Under the pieces are notes generated by a model that worked only from the letters and a program-made list of their open reading frames with translations, made no database searches and was not told the origin of the DNA. Of a stretch of DNA of 64,000 bases, positions 8,254 to 18,325 are shown in pieces (the first letter of the stretch is position 1; each line of letters begins with the position of its first letter). The position numbers and the translations under genes are program-made. The DNA is from Anaerobacillus isosaccharinicus (GTDB lineage Bacteria; Bacillota; Bacilli; Bacillales; Anaerobacillaceae), in NCBI RefSeq assembly GCF_001866075.3, contig NZ_CP063356.1:1664164-1728163 (forward strand). Reading direction: 5' to 3'.

Positions 8254-10056
8254 ATGTGCGGAATCGTTGGATATGTAGGAAATCAAGATGCTAAAGAAAT
8301 ATTACTAAAAGGATTAGAGAAGTTAGAATATAGAGGTTATGATTCAGCTGGAATTGCGATTGTGAACGAAGACGGAGTTCAACTTTTTAAAGAAAAAGGC
8401 CGTATTGCACAACTACGTGAGGTTGTTGATGAGAATAAAACGGGAACAGTTGGGATTGGTCACACACGTTGGGCTACTCACGGTGCGCCAAGTCGTGTTA
8501 ATGCCCATCCACATCAAAGTACATCACATCGTTTTACAATTGTTCACAACGGTGTTATTGAAAATTATGAAGAAATACAAAAAGACTATTTACAGGATGT
8601 TACATTTATTAGTGAAACAGATACAGAAGTAATCGTTCAACTTATCGAGCGTTCTATGGATGAAGGAAACAATGTTGAGAGAGCATTTCGACAAACTCTT
8701 TCATTATTAAAAGGTTCTTATGCTATCGCTTTACTAGATGAAACAGATCCTGAAAAAATTTATGTAGGAAAAAATAAAAGTCCGTTATTAGTTGGTCTTG
8801 GAGACGGTGTAAATGTTGTTGCTAGTGATGCAATGGCGATGTTAAACGTTACAAATGAATTTGTTGAACTTATGGATCAAGAAATTGTCATTGTTACTCG
8901 TGAGGCTGTTACAATAAAAAACTTAGCAGGAGTTACAGTCAATAGAGATTCTTATATCGCTGAGCTTGATGCAAGCGATATTGAAAAAGGGACGTATCCG
9001 CATTATATGCTAAAGGAAATTGATGAGCAGCCACTCGTTATTCGTAACATTATCTCTAAGTATCAAGATGAGAACGGTGAAGTTACGTTAGCAGAAGATA
9101 TTCGTAATGCAATGAAAGCAGCAGATCGTATTTACATTATTGCAGCTGGAACTAGCTACCACGCAGGTCTAGTTGGTAAACAACTCATTGAAACAGTTGC
9201 GAAAAAACCAGTTGAAACGCATATTGCTAGTGAGTTTCTGTACAATATGCCTTTAGTTTCAGAAAAACCACTCTTTATTTTTATATCACAAAGCGGTGAA
9301 ACAGCAGATAGCCGTGGTGTTTTAGTAAATGTGAAAAAATTAGGTTATCCAGCATTAACGATTACAAACGTGCCGGGATCAACGTTGTCACGTGAAGCTG
9401 ATTTTACACTGCATACTTTTGCTGGACCTGAAATTGCCGTAGCTTCTACAAAAGCATACACAGCGCAAATGGCTGTTTTATCATTACTTGCTGTCGATGC
9501 CGCGAAGGCACAAGAGATTGAACTGGATTTTGATCCGATCAAAGAACTTAGTATCGTTGCTACGGTAATGGAAGCATTGTGTGATCAAAAAGATGCTTTA
9601 GAAAAAATCTCTCGAGACTTTTTAAATGTTACTCGTAATTGTTTCTTTATTGGTCGTGCATCAGATTACTATGTTGGTTTAGAAGGTGCATTAAAGTTAA
9701 AGGAAATCTCTTATATTCAAGCAGAAGGTTTTGCGGGTGGGGAGTTAAAGCACGGTACAATTGCATTAATTGAGGAAGGTACACCAGTTATTGCCTTAGC
9801 AACACAAAAGCATGTAAACCTAAGCATTCGTGGAAACGTAAAAGAAGTGGCTGCTCGTGGTGCAAACCCTTGTATCATTAGTTTAGAAGGCTTAAACTCT
9901 GAAAACGACCAATTTGTTATCCCTAAAGTACACGAATATTTAACACCACTTGTAGCTGTAATTCCATTACAATTAATTGCTTATTATGCTTCTCTTCATA
10001 GAGGTTGTGACGTTGATAAGCCAAGGAATTTAGCGAAAAGTGTTACGGTAGAATAG
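8254..10056 (+). CDS. glmS: Glutamine-fructose-6-phosphate aminotransferase GlmS
   Basis: It makes glucosamine-6-phosphate from fructose-6-phosphate and glutamine, the entry step to amino-sugar and cell-wall synthesis. The mature N-terminal cysteine nucleophile sits in MCGIVGYVG, which fixes the start at the ATG at 8254, behind GGGAGG; an upstream in-frame GTG at 8203 is not needed. The glutaminase domain covers about residues 1-240, followed by two SIS sugar-isomerase domains ([20 protein letters not shown]) and the C-terminal [13 protein letters not shown]. Those last codons form the recognition site for TnsD-type proteins, and a Tn7-like transposon begins 22 bp past the stop. Confidence 0.98.
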   Translation: MCGIVGYVGNQDAKEILLKGLEKLEYRGYDSAGIAIVNEDGVQLFKEKGRIAQLREVVDENKTGTVGIGHTRWATHGAPSRVNAHPHQSTSHRFTIVHNGVIENYEEIQKDYLQDVTFISETDTEVIVQLIERSMDEGNNVERAFRQTLSLLKGSYAIALLDETDPEKIYVGKNKSPLLVGLGDGVNVVASDAMAMLNVTNEFVELMDQEIVIVTREAVTIKNLAGVTVNRDSYIAELDASDIEKGTYPHYMLKEIDEQPLVIRNIISKYQDENGEVTLAEDIRNAMKAADRIYIIAAGTSYHAGLVGKQLIETVAKKPVETHIASEFLYNMPLVSEKPLFIFISQSGETADSRGVLVNVKKLGYPALTITNVPGSTLSREADFTLHTFAGPEIAVASTKAYTAQMAVLSLLAVDAAKAQEIELDFDPIKELSIVATVMEALCDQKDALEKISRDFLNVTRNCFFIGRASDYYVGLEGALKLKEISYIQAEGFAGGELKHGTIALIEEGTPVIALATQKHVNLSIRGNVKEVAARGANPCIISLEGLNSENDQFVIPKVHEYLTPLVAVIPLQLIAYYASLHRGCDVDKPRNLAKSVTVE

Positions 10057-10078
10057 ATATAATTCAAAAAGAGATGGC

Positions 10079-10170
10079 TGTTGTAGCTTTATAATAAAGT
10101 TCGATAATTAATAATAAAGTTTGATAGTTTTTAAAAAAGATTGATAATTTATAATAAAGATTGATAAAAA
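10079..10170 (+). repeat. Tn7-like right end: terminus plus four phased TnsB-type repeats
   Basis: After TGTTGTAGCTTT come four directly adjacent 20-bp units: 10091-10110, 10111-10130, 10131-10150 and 10151-10170. They share the pattern (A/T)TAA(T/A)AAAG(T/A)T(T/C)GATA. Tn7's right end likewise has four tightly packed TnsB sites. The same motif in opposite orientation marks the left ends near 32045-32141 and 38787-38936. Confidence 0.9.
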
Positions 10171-10209
10171 TAACCTCTTGGGATATTATGTCCTTAAGAG
10201 GTTATTTTT
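10166..10209. terminator. Inverted repeat between right end and tnsA, probable bidirectional terminator
   Basis: AAAAATAACCTCTT pairs perfectly with AAGAGGTTATTTTT around a 16-base loop, with A/T runs on both sides. It lies between glmS and tnsA. No terminator is visible between the glmS stop and the transposon end, so this hairpin inside the transposon probably ends the glmS transcript. Confidence 0.75.
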
Positions 10210-10250
10210 AATTTTCTGACACTTTAAAAGTGCATCTGGAGGTAAAAATA

Positions 10251-11090
10251 GTGGCTAAACGTAGCAGAACTAATGCTGTAGAAAAGAGACTTAATGACGG
10301 CCGGGGTCTAGGAATAGGTATAGATTATAAACCATGGCTTAAAATTCAAGATGTATCATCGCAAGGTAGGTCGACAAGGCTAAAAGGCATTAAGGTACCG
10401 CGCCAGTTTGAGTTTCTATCAGATTTGGAACGAAACTACTTTTATTTATTGGAATATTCCGACTATGTAGTAGATATACGTGAGCAGTATCCACTACTCC
10501 CTATTGAAGAAACATTATTAATTGCAGAAGAATTAGGTATTACTCATCCTAGAGATCCGAAAACGAAAGAACCTATTGTAATGACAACTGACTTTGTGTC
10601 GACTAAGCAAGTAAATGGAAAGCAAATAAACTACGCACGAACAGTTAAACCAAAAAGTGATTTAGCAGATAAGCGTGTACTTGAAAAGTTTGAGATAGAA
10701 CGTGCTTATTGGGAGCTACGAGAGATAGACTGGGGAATCGTAACGGAAGAAGAAATTGATAAAACAATGGCTCTTAATATAGGCTTCGTGCATTCATATA
10801 AAGAACTTAGTCATTTCGAAGGATTTGAATATATCACTGAAGATCAGTTAGAAGATTTAAGCGTTGTCTACGTTTCTAGAATGCTACAAGTTACAAATTC
10901 GATTCGGGAGATTTCGCAACAGTTTGAACGTGACTTTGATTTAATTTCTGGAAGTGGCATCAGCATTTTTAAGTATTTGATTATTAATAAAGTTATCGAC
11001 GTTAATCTATTAGAAAAGTTAGATGTAAATCAAATTATTTCAATTCAAACAATTAGAAAGGACTTTTCAGAGAAGGTGAGAGCAATATGA
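10251..11090 (+). CDS. tnsA: Tn7-like transposition protein TnsA (5'-end endonuclease)
   Basis: TnsA makes the 5' cuts that turn Tn7 transposition into cut-and-paste. The PD-(D/E)XK-like core is visible: E in FLSDLERNYFY (about residue 60), D in VMTTDFV (about 117) and K in TVKPKSDL (about 137), followed by the C-terminal winged-helix TnsA_C region. The start is the GTG at 10251, eight bases after GGAGG (10239-10243); the in-frame GTG at 10230 would lie upstream of that site. The stop overlaps the tnsB start (ATGA), so translation is coupled. The length of about 279 residues is close to Tn7 TnsA (273). Confidence 0.93.
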   Translation: MAKRSRTNAVEKRLNDGRGLGIGIDYKPWLKIQDVSSQGRSTRLKGIKVPRQFEFLSDLERNYFYLLEYSDYVVDIREQYPLLPIEETLLIAEELGITHPRDPKTKEPIVMTTDFVSTKQVNGKQINYARTVKPKSDLADKRVLEKFEIERAYWELREIDWGIVTEEEIDKTMALNIGFVHSYKELSHFEGFEYITEDQLEDLSVVYVSRMLQVTNSIREISQQFERDFDLISGSGISIFKYLIINKVIDVNLLEKLDVNQIISIQTIRKDFSEKVRAI

Positions 11091-13249
11091 TTTTTATTAA
11101 TCAAGTATATCAATATATCAATAAAGAAGAGAAAAATCGGATACGAATTATCGATATAGACGAACCGATTGTTTATTATGTAGAACTTCATGGAGATACA
11201 GCAATGCCTAAAAGATTTGCACTTGCTAACTTGGAAGCAGAAATACAGGGACAAGTCTTGCTTTCAATCCCTGATCCATATGCAAAAAGTTATTCGGATA
11301 AGGATTTAACATCGAAACAGATTGAAAAGAGAGATGCGGACTGGCAAGTTGTGAATGATTACTGGGAAGTAAACAAACATCAATTGCTAGAAAAAAAAAC
11401 ACGTGAAAATATATTTATAGAAATAGCAGACAAAACAAATATAAGTAAGTTGAAAATCAAACGCATCTTTACTCGCTTTTGGCAGCGTGGCTTAAATAAG
11501 AATGCACTTCTTCCAGACTATATGCACTCTGGTGGAAAAGGAAAAGAAAGGGACCTTTCAAATTCAAAAGTTGGACGACCTCGGAAATTTAACTTAGCAG
11601 ATGATGGACAACAAGGTATCAATTTTACTGATGAAGTTAAAAAGCAATTTGCTTATGTAATTAAGAAGTACTATCGTCAAAAAAATCAAATTACATTAGC
11701 TGAAACATACGATTATCTATTAAGAGAATTTTATTCAGATAAGTATCAAGAAAATAACGAAGTAAAATTTAACGTTTGGGATGCTTCCAGGGTTCCTACT
11801 TACAATCAATTTTATTATTGGTTCAAGAAGTATGAAGATCCACAATTGGATATTGTTATGAGAAAGAGTTCAAAGGAATACGACTTAAAACATCGTCCAA
11901 TCCTAAACAATTCTACAAATGAAACAGATGGTCCTGGGACTCGTTTTCAAATTGATGCCACAATCGCTGATATTTATTTAATTAGCTCATTTGACCGGAC
12001 ATTAATTATAGGTCGTCCAATTGTCTATGCAGTCATTGATGTCTACTCTCGTTTAATTACAGGGATCTATGTTGGTTTGGAAGGACCTTCTTGGATAGGT
12101 GCTATGATGGCACTAGATAATATGATGATAAACAAAGTTGAGTATTGCAGCCAATTTGGAATTCCAATTGAAGATGGACAATGGCCAGCTAGGCATTTAC
12201 CAGAAATAATCATTGCAGATCGCGGAGAGTTTGAAGGATATTCAGTAGAAAATTTAATCAATAACCTAAACATTAAAATTGAGAACACATCTGCTTATAG
12301 AGGAGATTTAAAAGGGATCGTGGAGCGTCAATTTCGAACAATTAACGGTAAGGTTAAACGTAAAACGCCTGGTGCGATTCAAAAAGAATTCCGTGAACGA
12401 GGAGATCGTGATTATCGTTTAGATGCGACCTTGAACTTACAAGAGTTCACAAAAGTTGTTATTCATCTTGTGTTAAACCATAACGAAAAAATTATCGATA
12501 AGTATCCACTTGAAAAAGGAATGATTACTAGCGGATTAACTGCAACGCCAATTAATCTTTGGAACTGGGGTATCGCAAATAAGAAAGGTCACTTACAAAC
12601 TATAACAAATAGAAGTGTATTTAGGTTAAACGTATTACCTAAAGGAAATGCAAGGATTACAAGGGCTGGTCTTAAATTTAAAAACCTGTTCTATGGCTCA
12701 GAAAAAGCAATGACAGAACAATGGTATGTAAAAAATAAAAATACAAGCATTGAGATTGTTTATGATCCACGAGACATGAATCAAATCTATATCCCGCATG
12801 TAGATGGCAGAAATTTCGATTCGTGTTACTTACTTAGCACTAGCGAACAATATAAAGGTGATACGTTAGAAGAAATTCAGTTCTATCAGGAGATGTTGCA
12901 AGAACTTAAAGCGAAACAAGTATCTGAACAACGTGAGAATGCTATAAATGCAGATGTCGCTATCGAAGAAATTGTGAAGTTGGCAATGAAGGAAAAGAAA
13001 AAAGTTGAACAACGACACATTAATAAATCTGAAAAGTTAAAAAACATTCGTGTGAATAGACAGGCTGAAAAAACGATAAATAGAGAAATTGAAAAATTTG
13101 ATTTAAATCCAACTGTTCCATCTGAAAAAGCTGATGTGATTGACTTTGGTACGAAAGAAAAATTGAATGAGAAACCAGCTCAGACAAACAATTCACGCCT
13201 GTTTGAAAAATTGAGAAAGAAAAGAGATGAGGAATTTGAAAGAGAATGA
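11087..13249 (+). CDS. tnsB: Tn7-like transposase TnsB
   Basis: TnsB binds the end repeats and makes the 3' cuts and joins. The 720 residues carry an N-terminal DNA-binding region and a Mu/retroviral integrase-type DDE core: D in RFQIDATIADIYL (about residue 291), D in IIADRGEFEG (about 379) and E in GIVERQFRTINGK (about 412). A Mu-type C-terminal beta domain and a long charged, coiled-coil-like tail (residues about 640-720) follow, the region expected to contact TnsC. The overlaps with tnsA (4 bp) and tnsC (23 bp) show a compact operon. Confidence 0.95.
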   Translation: MIFINQVYQYINKEEKNRIRIIDIDEPIVYYVELHGDTAMPKRFALANLEAEIQGQVLLSIPDPYAKSYSDKDLTSKQIEKRDADWQVVNDYWEVNKHQLLEKKTRENIFIEIADKTNISKLKIKRIFTRFWQRGLNKNALLPDYMHSGGKGKERDLSNSKVGRPRKFNLADDGQQGINFTDEVKKQFAYVIKKYYRQKNQITLAETYDYLLREFYSDKYQENNEVKFNVWDASRVPTYNQFYYWFKKYEDPQLDIVMRKSSKEYDLKHRPILNNSTNETDGPGTRFQIDATIADIYLISSFDRTLIIGRPIVYAVIDVYSRLITGIYVGLEGPSWIGAMMALDNMMINKVEYCSQFGIPIEDGQWPARHLPEIIIADRGEFEGYSVENLINNLNIKIENTSAYRGDLKGIVERQFRTINGKVKRKTPGAIQKEFRERGDRDYRLDATLNLQEFTKVVIHLVLNHNEKIIDKYPLEKGMITSGLTATPINLWNWGIANKKGHLQTITNRSVFRLNVLPKGNARITRAGLKFKNLFYGSEKAMTEQWYVKNKNTSIEIVYDPRDMNQIYIPHVDGRNFDSCYLLSTSEQYKGDTLEEIQFYQEMLQELKAKQVSEQRENAINADVAIEEIVKLAMKEKKKVEQRHINKSEKLKNIRVNRQAEKTINREIEKFDLNPTVPSEKADVIDFGTKEKLNEKPAQTNNSRLFEKLRKKRDEEFERE

Positions 13250-14921
13250 AAGTATTGTAGTCCTCAAAGGTGATTTTGAAACTGCACAATATAAATCTCA
13301 GTCACTTTCTGAATACCAACATAATCCTTTTATAGAGGCACTTCCTCCGATTTTTGATGAGGATGATGTGATGGAACGGTTTATGGTAACACCGCGGATT
13401 ACAAAGCAAGATAAAGAGCTGGAACCTAATATTCGTTACCATACCTTAAAGCGAGTAAAAAACTTCATTCAGCCTTTGCCAATTCATTTTTTGGTTGAGC
13501 GCAGATTGTCTACGCTTATTAGGCGAGGTTACTTAGCAAGAAATCCATTAGATAAAACATTTCTTGAACGTATCCGTGTATTGAATGAGCTTCAGTCAGA
13601 AGAGGAAAGTTCAATCAAAAGTATTGATGAGAGACTCAATCATATTCGTTCAACGGCAGATAGCTTATCTATTATTGGTATTTCTGGTATTGGTAAAACA
13701 ACAGCGATTGAACGACTCCTGCTCTTGTATCCGCAAGTTATTAATCATCAAGAATATAATAGTCAGTCCTTTAATCGCACGCAAATTGTATGGTTGAAAA
13801 TAGATTGTCCATACGATGGAAACCTTTCGACGTTATGTAAAAGCTTTTTTAAAGCAATCGATGGATTACTAGGTACTCGTTATCTTGAGAAATTTGGATA
13901 TTTAAACCGTGTGACATCTACTATGCTTTTGCATATGACATCGTTAGCAAGCATGTATGGCATTGGCGTTTTAGTCATTGATGAGATCCAGCACTTACTA
14001 CATTCTAAAAATGATCAAGAAGAAATGCTAAACTTCTTTGTCACACTGTCTAATACAGTTGGTATCCCAACGGTCCTAATCGGTACTTCCAAAGCGCAAA
14101 AGCTATTTAAAGGGAATTTTAGACAAGCAAGACGAGCGGCAAGTGATGGGTCAATTATTTGGGATCGCATGGCTGAGGACAGTGAGGAATGGCAGTTCTT
14201 TTTAGAAACACTATGGGAATTGCAGTGCTTAAAAACACGTTCTGATCTCACTGAGGAAGTAAAAGAGGCATTTTATTATGAATGCCAAGGGATTACAGCC
14301 GTTGCTGTAAACTTGTTTATTTTAGCGCAGGAACGAGCGTTATTTGATGAAGATAATCCGAATGAAATCATCACTAAGCAAGTTCTAAAAAAGACCGCTA
14401 AAGAAGATATGCAAACGATTCAACCAATGATGAAAGCGATTCGTACTAACAATTTTGCTGACATGATGAAATATGAAGATATCATGATTAACTTAGATGA
14501 AGTGATGCTGAATCATAGAAGAAATACAGAAATTACAGGTCGTATTCAAGAAGCGTTTAAGGAAAGACAGAATACGATTGATTTCAAACGTCAAAATACA
14601 GTAGAAAGTTTAGTTGTGGAATTATGTTCACTAGGCATTTTCGATGTCTTAAAAGAGGCAGCTATTAAGAAGTTAGTTCAAGGAATTGTTGAAAGGCAAC
14701 CGTTGGAGACTGATTATAATATTCTAAAAGCTGAAGCTCTCCAAGAGGCACTTACATTGAATCAGCAGGAGAAGGAACAAAGAAATAAACCGAGAGCTAA
14801 AATCGTAGATGTATTGCCATTATTAACATTTAGACAAAAGGCATTGGACAAGCAAAAGCACCCGTATGAATTGTTGAAAGCAAGTGGATACATTAAAAAT
14901 CCATTGGAGGAATTCTATTAG
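13227..14921 (+). CDS. tnsC: Tn7-like AAA+ regulator TnsC
   Basis: TnsC is the ATP-dependent adaptor linking a target-site protein (TnsD or TnsE) to TnsAB, and the mediator of target immunity. Walker A is GISGIGKTTAIE (about residues 152-163) and Walker B is VLVIDEIQHL (about 249-258), followed by sensor motif IGTSKA. The 564 residues resemble Tn7 TnsC (555). The start overlaps the tnsB 3' end by 23 bp with GAAAAGAGATGAGG around the ATG. A separate strand-transfer activator is not needed, as tnsD and tnsE follow directly. Confidence 0.94.
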   Translation: MRNLKENESIVVLKGDFETAQYKSQSLSEYQHNPFIEALPPIFDEDDVMERFMVTPRITKQDKELEPNIRYHTLKRVKNFIQPLPIHFLVERRLSTLIRRGYLARNPLDKTFLERIRVLNELQSEEESSIKSIDERLNHIRSTADSLSIIGISGIGKTTAIERLLLLYPQVINHQEYNSQSFNRTQIVWLKIDCPYDGNLSTLCKSFFKAIDGLLGTRYLEKFGYLNRVTSTMLLHMTSLASMYGIGVLVIDEIQHLLHSKNDQEEMLNFFVTLSNTVGIPTVLIGTSKAQKLFKGNFRQARRAASDGSIIWDRMAEDSEEWQFFLETLWELQCLKTRSDLTEEVKEAFYYECQGITAVAVNLFILAQERALFDEDNPNEIITKQVLKKTAKEDMQTIQPMMKAIRTNNFADMMKYEDIMINLDEVMLNHRRNTEITGRIQEAFKERQNTIDFKRQNTVESLVVELCSLGIFDVLKEAAIKKLVQGIVERQPLETDYNILKAEALQEALTLNQQEKEQRNKPRAKIVDVLPLLTFRQKALDKQKHPYELLKASGYIKNPLEEFY

Positions 14922-14933
14922 GAGGCGATTGAG

Positions 14934-16799
14934 ATGCTACCATTCTTTACAGAGCCATATCCAGATGAATTGATTTACTCAGCAATTGCACGTTATCACT
15001 TTTACAGTGGGAATCTTGACTGCAAAGATACGTTGGAAGAAGTATTTCAAAGTCGAACTGTAATACCAAGTTTAGAGATTGGTAGCCATTTTACTAACCT
15101 CGTTACTCAAATAGGTACAAACTATTCCGTAGAAAAATTAGTATCTGAACATACGATTTATCCTTACTATGCCCCACTTTTAACAAGTATGAGACAACAG
15201 CAAATTATGCAAGATGTTATAGGCGATGGAAAAGGGCTATATGCCAGGTTAGGTATGGTTGCAGGTGGTATCTGTAAAAAAGATGGACTCTATTATTGCT
15301 CACAATGTTCAAAAAACGATATTGAACGTTTTGGCGAACCCTATATTCATAGAGAGCATCAACTTCAAGGAATTAATTTATGTGCTCATCATTCTCTACA
15401 CCTAAAGAAATACCCAATCGATTTTACGATAAGTAGTAGAATTGAATTTATTCGATTTGAGCATAAAAAAATGGATTTATCTGTGTTACAAGGTGGACAG
15501 GAAAAGTATAGTGATCTTGAAGTACAGTTAGCACGGATGGCATATAAGTTCTTAAAGGTGAATATTAGCAAGTTCTCAAGAGAAAAAATCGTTAATAAAT
15601 ATCGTGCATTACTTCGTGAAAGAGGCTATATCACGACCGCAAATCATGTGAGACAACAGGATTTGCACAAAGATTTTTTAAAAAAGATACCTAATGATTT
15701 TCTGGAAACGTACGATTCGTTTTTGGATATAGATGATGAATATAACTGGTTGAAAGTATTGACTAGGAATATAAAGCGTCATGTACATCCTATACGTCAC
15801 TTATATTTTCTTTGTTTTTTAGAACAAGACATTGAACGTTTTCTTGAGGAAGTAACGGAAGATCAAGGACCTTTCGGAACTGGACCGTGGCCTTGTTTAA
15901 ATAAAGCTGCTAATCACTATAAACGACCGGTGATTAAAAAGGTAACTGTTACAAGAGATTATAAATCCAAGGCTCCTATTGGTACGTTTGAATGTACATG
16001 TGGTTTTGTTTACGCGAGGAAAGGTCCTGATCAGTTTGCTAACGATCTATATCATATCGGCCGAATCAAAGTTTTTGGTAACGTATGGAAAGCTAAATTA
16101 ATAGAATTAGAGGCGGAACAAACATATAGCATAAGAGCATTAGCAAAAATGTTGGGTGTGGATTCTAAAACAATAAAGAAGTATTTGCAATCAGAGGAGG
16201 ATAAATCTAAATCTAGTATGGATAGCACTTCACAATTAGAACTACCCCGACAAATCGTTTTGAATGGTATAAACTCACATCCTGATCATTCACGAACAGC
16301 TATTCGCAAGCTGTTTCCTAAGGAATACATGTATCTTTATCGTTACGATAAAGAATGGTTATTAGAACGACTGCCGAATAAAAAAGCTCCAGTTCAGTCA
16401 AAGGGAAAGATAGATTGGTACGTTCGAGATCTAGAGTATATGAATAAAATGAAAGCGCTTCATAATGAACTGATATCTTTAGAGAAGCCTGTTCGTATTA
16501 CAAAATCGCTAATCGGAAAACGTCTTGGAATAGTAGCTAACTTAGAAAATCATCTTGATAAACTGTCTCTGACTGCGACCTATCTAAATAAAATATGTGA
16601 GTCGGTGCAAGCCTTTCAGATTAGGAGATGCTGTAAGATAATTAATCGAATGATTAAAAATGAAGAACCGGTATTGTTGTGGAAAGTACAGAGATTAGGT
16701 GGCGTGAAATCCCATCATTTTCATGAAATTAAATCGATATTGGAATCATATTTATGTCAAAGACAGGAAGTGGATTGCCATGACCAAACAACAAGTTAA
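14934..16799 (+). CDS. tnsD: TnsD/TniQ-family attTn7 targeting protein
   Basis: This protein recognises the 3' end of glmS and directs insertion just downstream. The N-terminal TniQ domain (PFFTEPYPDELIYSAIARYH) is followed by a zinc cluster, CSQC...HREHQLQGINLCAHH (about residues 122-153), a second cysteine pair in GTFECTCGFVYARKG (about 350-365) and C-terminal helix-turn-helix-like segments (YSIRALAKMLGVDSKTIKKYL). At 621 residues it is longer than Tn7 TnsD (508). A clear AGGAGG precedes the ATG. Its presence beside an element actually sitting at attTn7 supports the assignment. Confidence 0.92.
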   Translation: MLPFFTEPYPDELIYSAIARYHFYSGNLDCKDTLEEVFQSRTVIPSLEIGSHFTNLVTQIGTNYSVEKLVSEHTIYPYYAPLLTSMRQQQIMQDVIGDGKGLYARLGMVAGGICKKDGLYYCSQCSKNDIERFGEPYIHREHQLQGINLCAHHSLHLKKYPIDFTISSRIEFIRFEHKKMDLSVLQGGQEKYSDLEVQLARMAYKFLKVNISKFSREKIVNKYRALLRERGYITTANHVRQQDLHKDFLKKIPNDFLETYDSFLDIDDEYNWLKVLTRNIKRHVHPIRHLYFLCFLEQDIERFLEEVTEDQGPFGTGPWPCLNKAANHYKRPVIKKVTVTRDYKSKAPIGTFECTCGFVYARKGPDQFANDLYHIGRIKVFGNVWKAKLIELEAEQTYSIRALAKMLGVDSKTIKKYLQSEEDKSKSSMDSTSQLELPRQIVLNGINSHPDHSRTAIRKLFPKEYMYLYRYDKEWLLERLPNKKAPVQSKGKIDWYVRDLEYMNKMKALHNELISLEKPVRITKSLIGKRLGIVANLENHLDKLSLTATYLNKICESVQAFQIRRCCKIINRMIKNEEPVLLWKVQRLGGVKSHHFHEIKSILESYLCQRQEVDCHDQTTS

Positions 16800-18315
16800 A
16801 ATCGCATGGCCTTATGATAAAGGTGAGAAAGCTAAACTAATTTGGATTGGGGAACCATTTCCAAAAGACAACAAAGCGATGATTTATGCTTATTTTCGTG
16901 CAGGTGGGCGCACAGAAAAAGTGCTGATGGATTGGGGGACATTGCCTTGTCTGGCTATTCAACACTACTACACAGATGGAATTATGACTGCTAGTCAGGC
17001 TCCGGAAGGCATAAGTGAAATAGATATAACCATCTATCCTAATGATGTAAAATATTATGAAAGGTCTTGGACTATTCAAGGTAGTACTGATTTTGCAATG
17101 TCTCGAAGTTTTGTATTTTCTTACAACGGCAAAAACGTAATAATGCCAGTTATAGAGGTTGTTCGTAGTATTCTTGCTCCAAACGGCTTCTTGCTATACC
17201 GATTGCTTGAGTCTAACTCATTTCCCTTATATTTTGTCGAAACCAATACTCCTCAGCAAATACATCTTAGCTTTTCTTCACGTTATGAAAAGAAGTATAC
17301 ACAAAAACAGTTTGTGTACCAATTAGCGTGGTTGTTATCAAACAGAGATGTACGGTCGGCTTTTGAAAATATAGCGTTCACTTGGCTTCAAGAGCAGTCA
17401 ATAAAGTTTGAATGGAATTTTACTCAGCCAATTACAGTATCTATGAGAGCAAAAGAGATAAAAAATACCCTAACAGTTTTAGAAATCATAAGTGTGAAGA
17501 ATAAAAAGATTCCATATAAGTCAATTTCAATTTCACATCCAGAAATACGCGATCAGGAGAAATCGAATGATCCTAAAAAGTACACGTATCGTCATCTTAG
17601 TAAAGGTCAAGGAGAAGACGGATTTACTCTTGATGAAGAAGTAGACGGCGCAACAGAAGACTTTGACCTTGTTCAAATGAACCAATTACAACACGAGTAT
17701 TCATCTACTCCGAAAATTGAACGAATTAAAGGTAAACCAACAAAGCAAAGGACGAACGAAGATGAAAACACGAAAAAATATTTTATTGATGATGATTCAA
17801 TTCGTTCAACTGCGGACAGTGGAGGCCAGCAATTAGCACGAGGTTTGGAGCATCAAATGCTTGATGAAGTTCGGGCACAAGGTGAGTTGCAAGATTTTAT
17901 TAATGTACTAAAACTGATGGAGCAGTATCCCAGAATAGGCACAATACAAGTAATTATGGATGTGTTGCCAGATGGTCATGGAGAACGTAGATTTACGAAA
18001 TTGAGTGATAATGTCACTAAACGGCGTTATGTAATTGCTGAAGTGTATTTGGGGAATGGAAAACAATTTAACGTTATAGAAATTGAACGGGAAAATCGTT
18101 CCTTGTCGATGTTAATCTTATCATCATCTGCAATCCATGATTGGAAACCTATTTATGATCGACTACTTGTAAATCTTGTGAATGATAGTGGTACATGGAC
18201 AAGTAAGTCATTGAAGAATATTGAAAATCAAGGCATTACAGTAATGAAAGCTAAACACAGCTCTAAAGGCGTTCAGCATAGGGCAGAGGTTTTATTGAAT
18301 AAATTAGTTTACTAG
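16780..18315 (+). CDS. tnsE: TnsE-like targeting protein
   Basis: In Tn7, TnsE directs transposition to conjugating plasmids and lagging-strand DNA through the sliding clamp. I assign this 511-residue protein by position (fifth gene of tnsABCDE), by length (Tn7 TnsE is 538) and by its C-terminal half (DFINVLKLMEQYP, RRYVIAEVYLGNGKQFNVIE, MLILSSSAIHDWKPIYDRLL), which has the look of the TnsE C-terminal domain. The start is the ATG at 16780 behind AGGAAG; it overlaps tnsD by 20 bp. The nearby plasmid-derived sequence fits plasmid targeting. Confidence 0.85.
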   Translation: MTKQQVKIAWPYDKGEKAKLIWIGEPFPKDNKAMIYAYFRAGGRTEKVLMDWGTLPCLAIQHYYTDGIMTASQAPEGISEIDITIYPNDVKYYERSWTIQGSTDFAMSRSFVFSYNGKNVIMPVIEVVRSILAPNGFLLYRLLESNSFPLYFVETNTPQQIHLSFSSRYEKKYTQKQFVYQLAWLLSNRDVRSAFENIAFTWLQEQSIKFEWNFTQPITVSMRAKEIKNTLTVLEIISVKNKKIPYKSISISHPEIRDQEKSNDPKKYTYRHLSKGQGEDGFTLDEEVDGATEDFDLVQMNQLQHEYSSTPKIERIKGKPTKQRTNEDENTKKYFIDDDSIRSTADSGGQQLARGLEHQMLDEVRAQGELQDFINVLKLMEQYPRIGTIQVIMDVLPDGHGERRFTKLSDNVTKRRYVIAEVYLGNGKQFNVIEIERENRSLSMLILSSSAIHDWKPIYDRLLVNLVNDSGTWTSKSLKNIENQGITVMKAKHSSKGVQHRAEVLLNKLVY

Positions 18316-18325
18316 ATATTACTAG

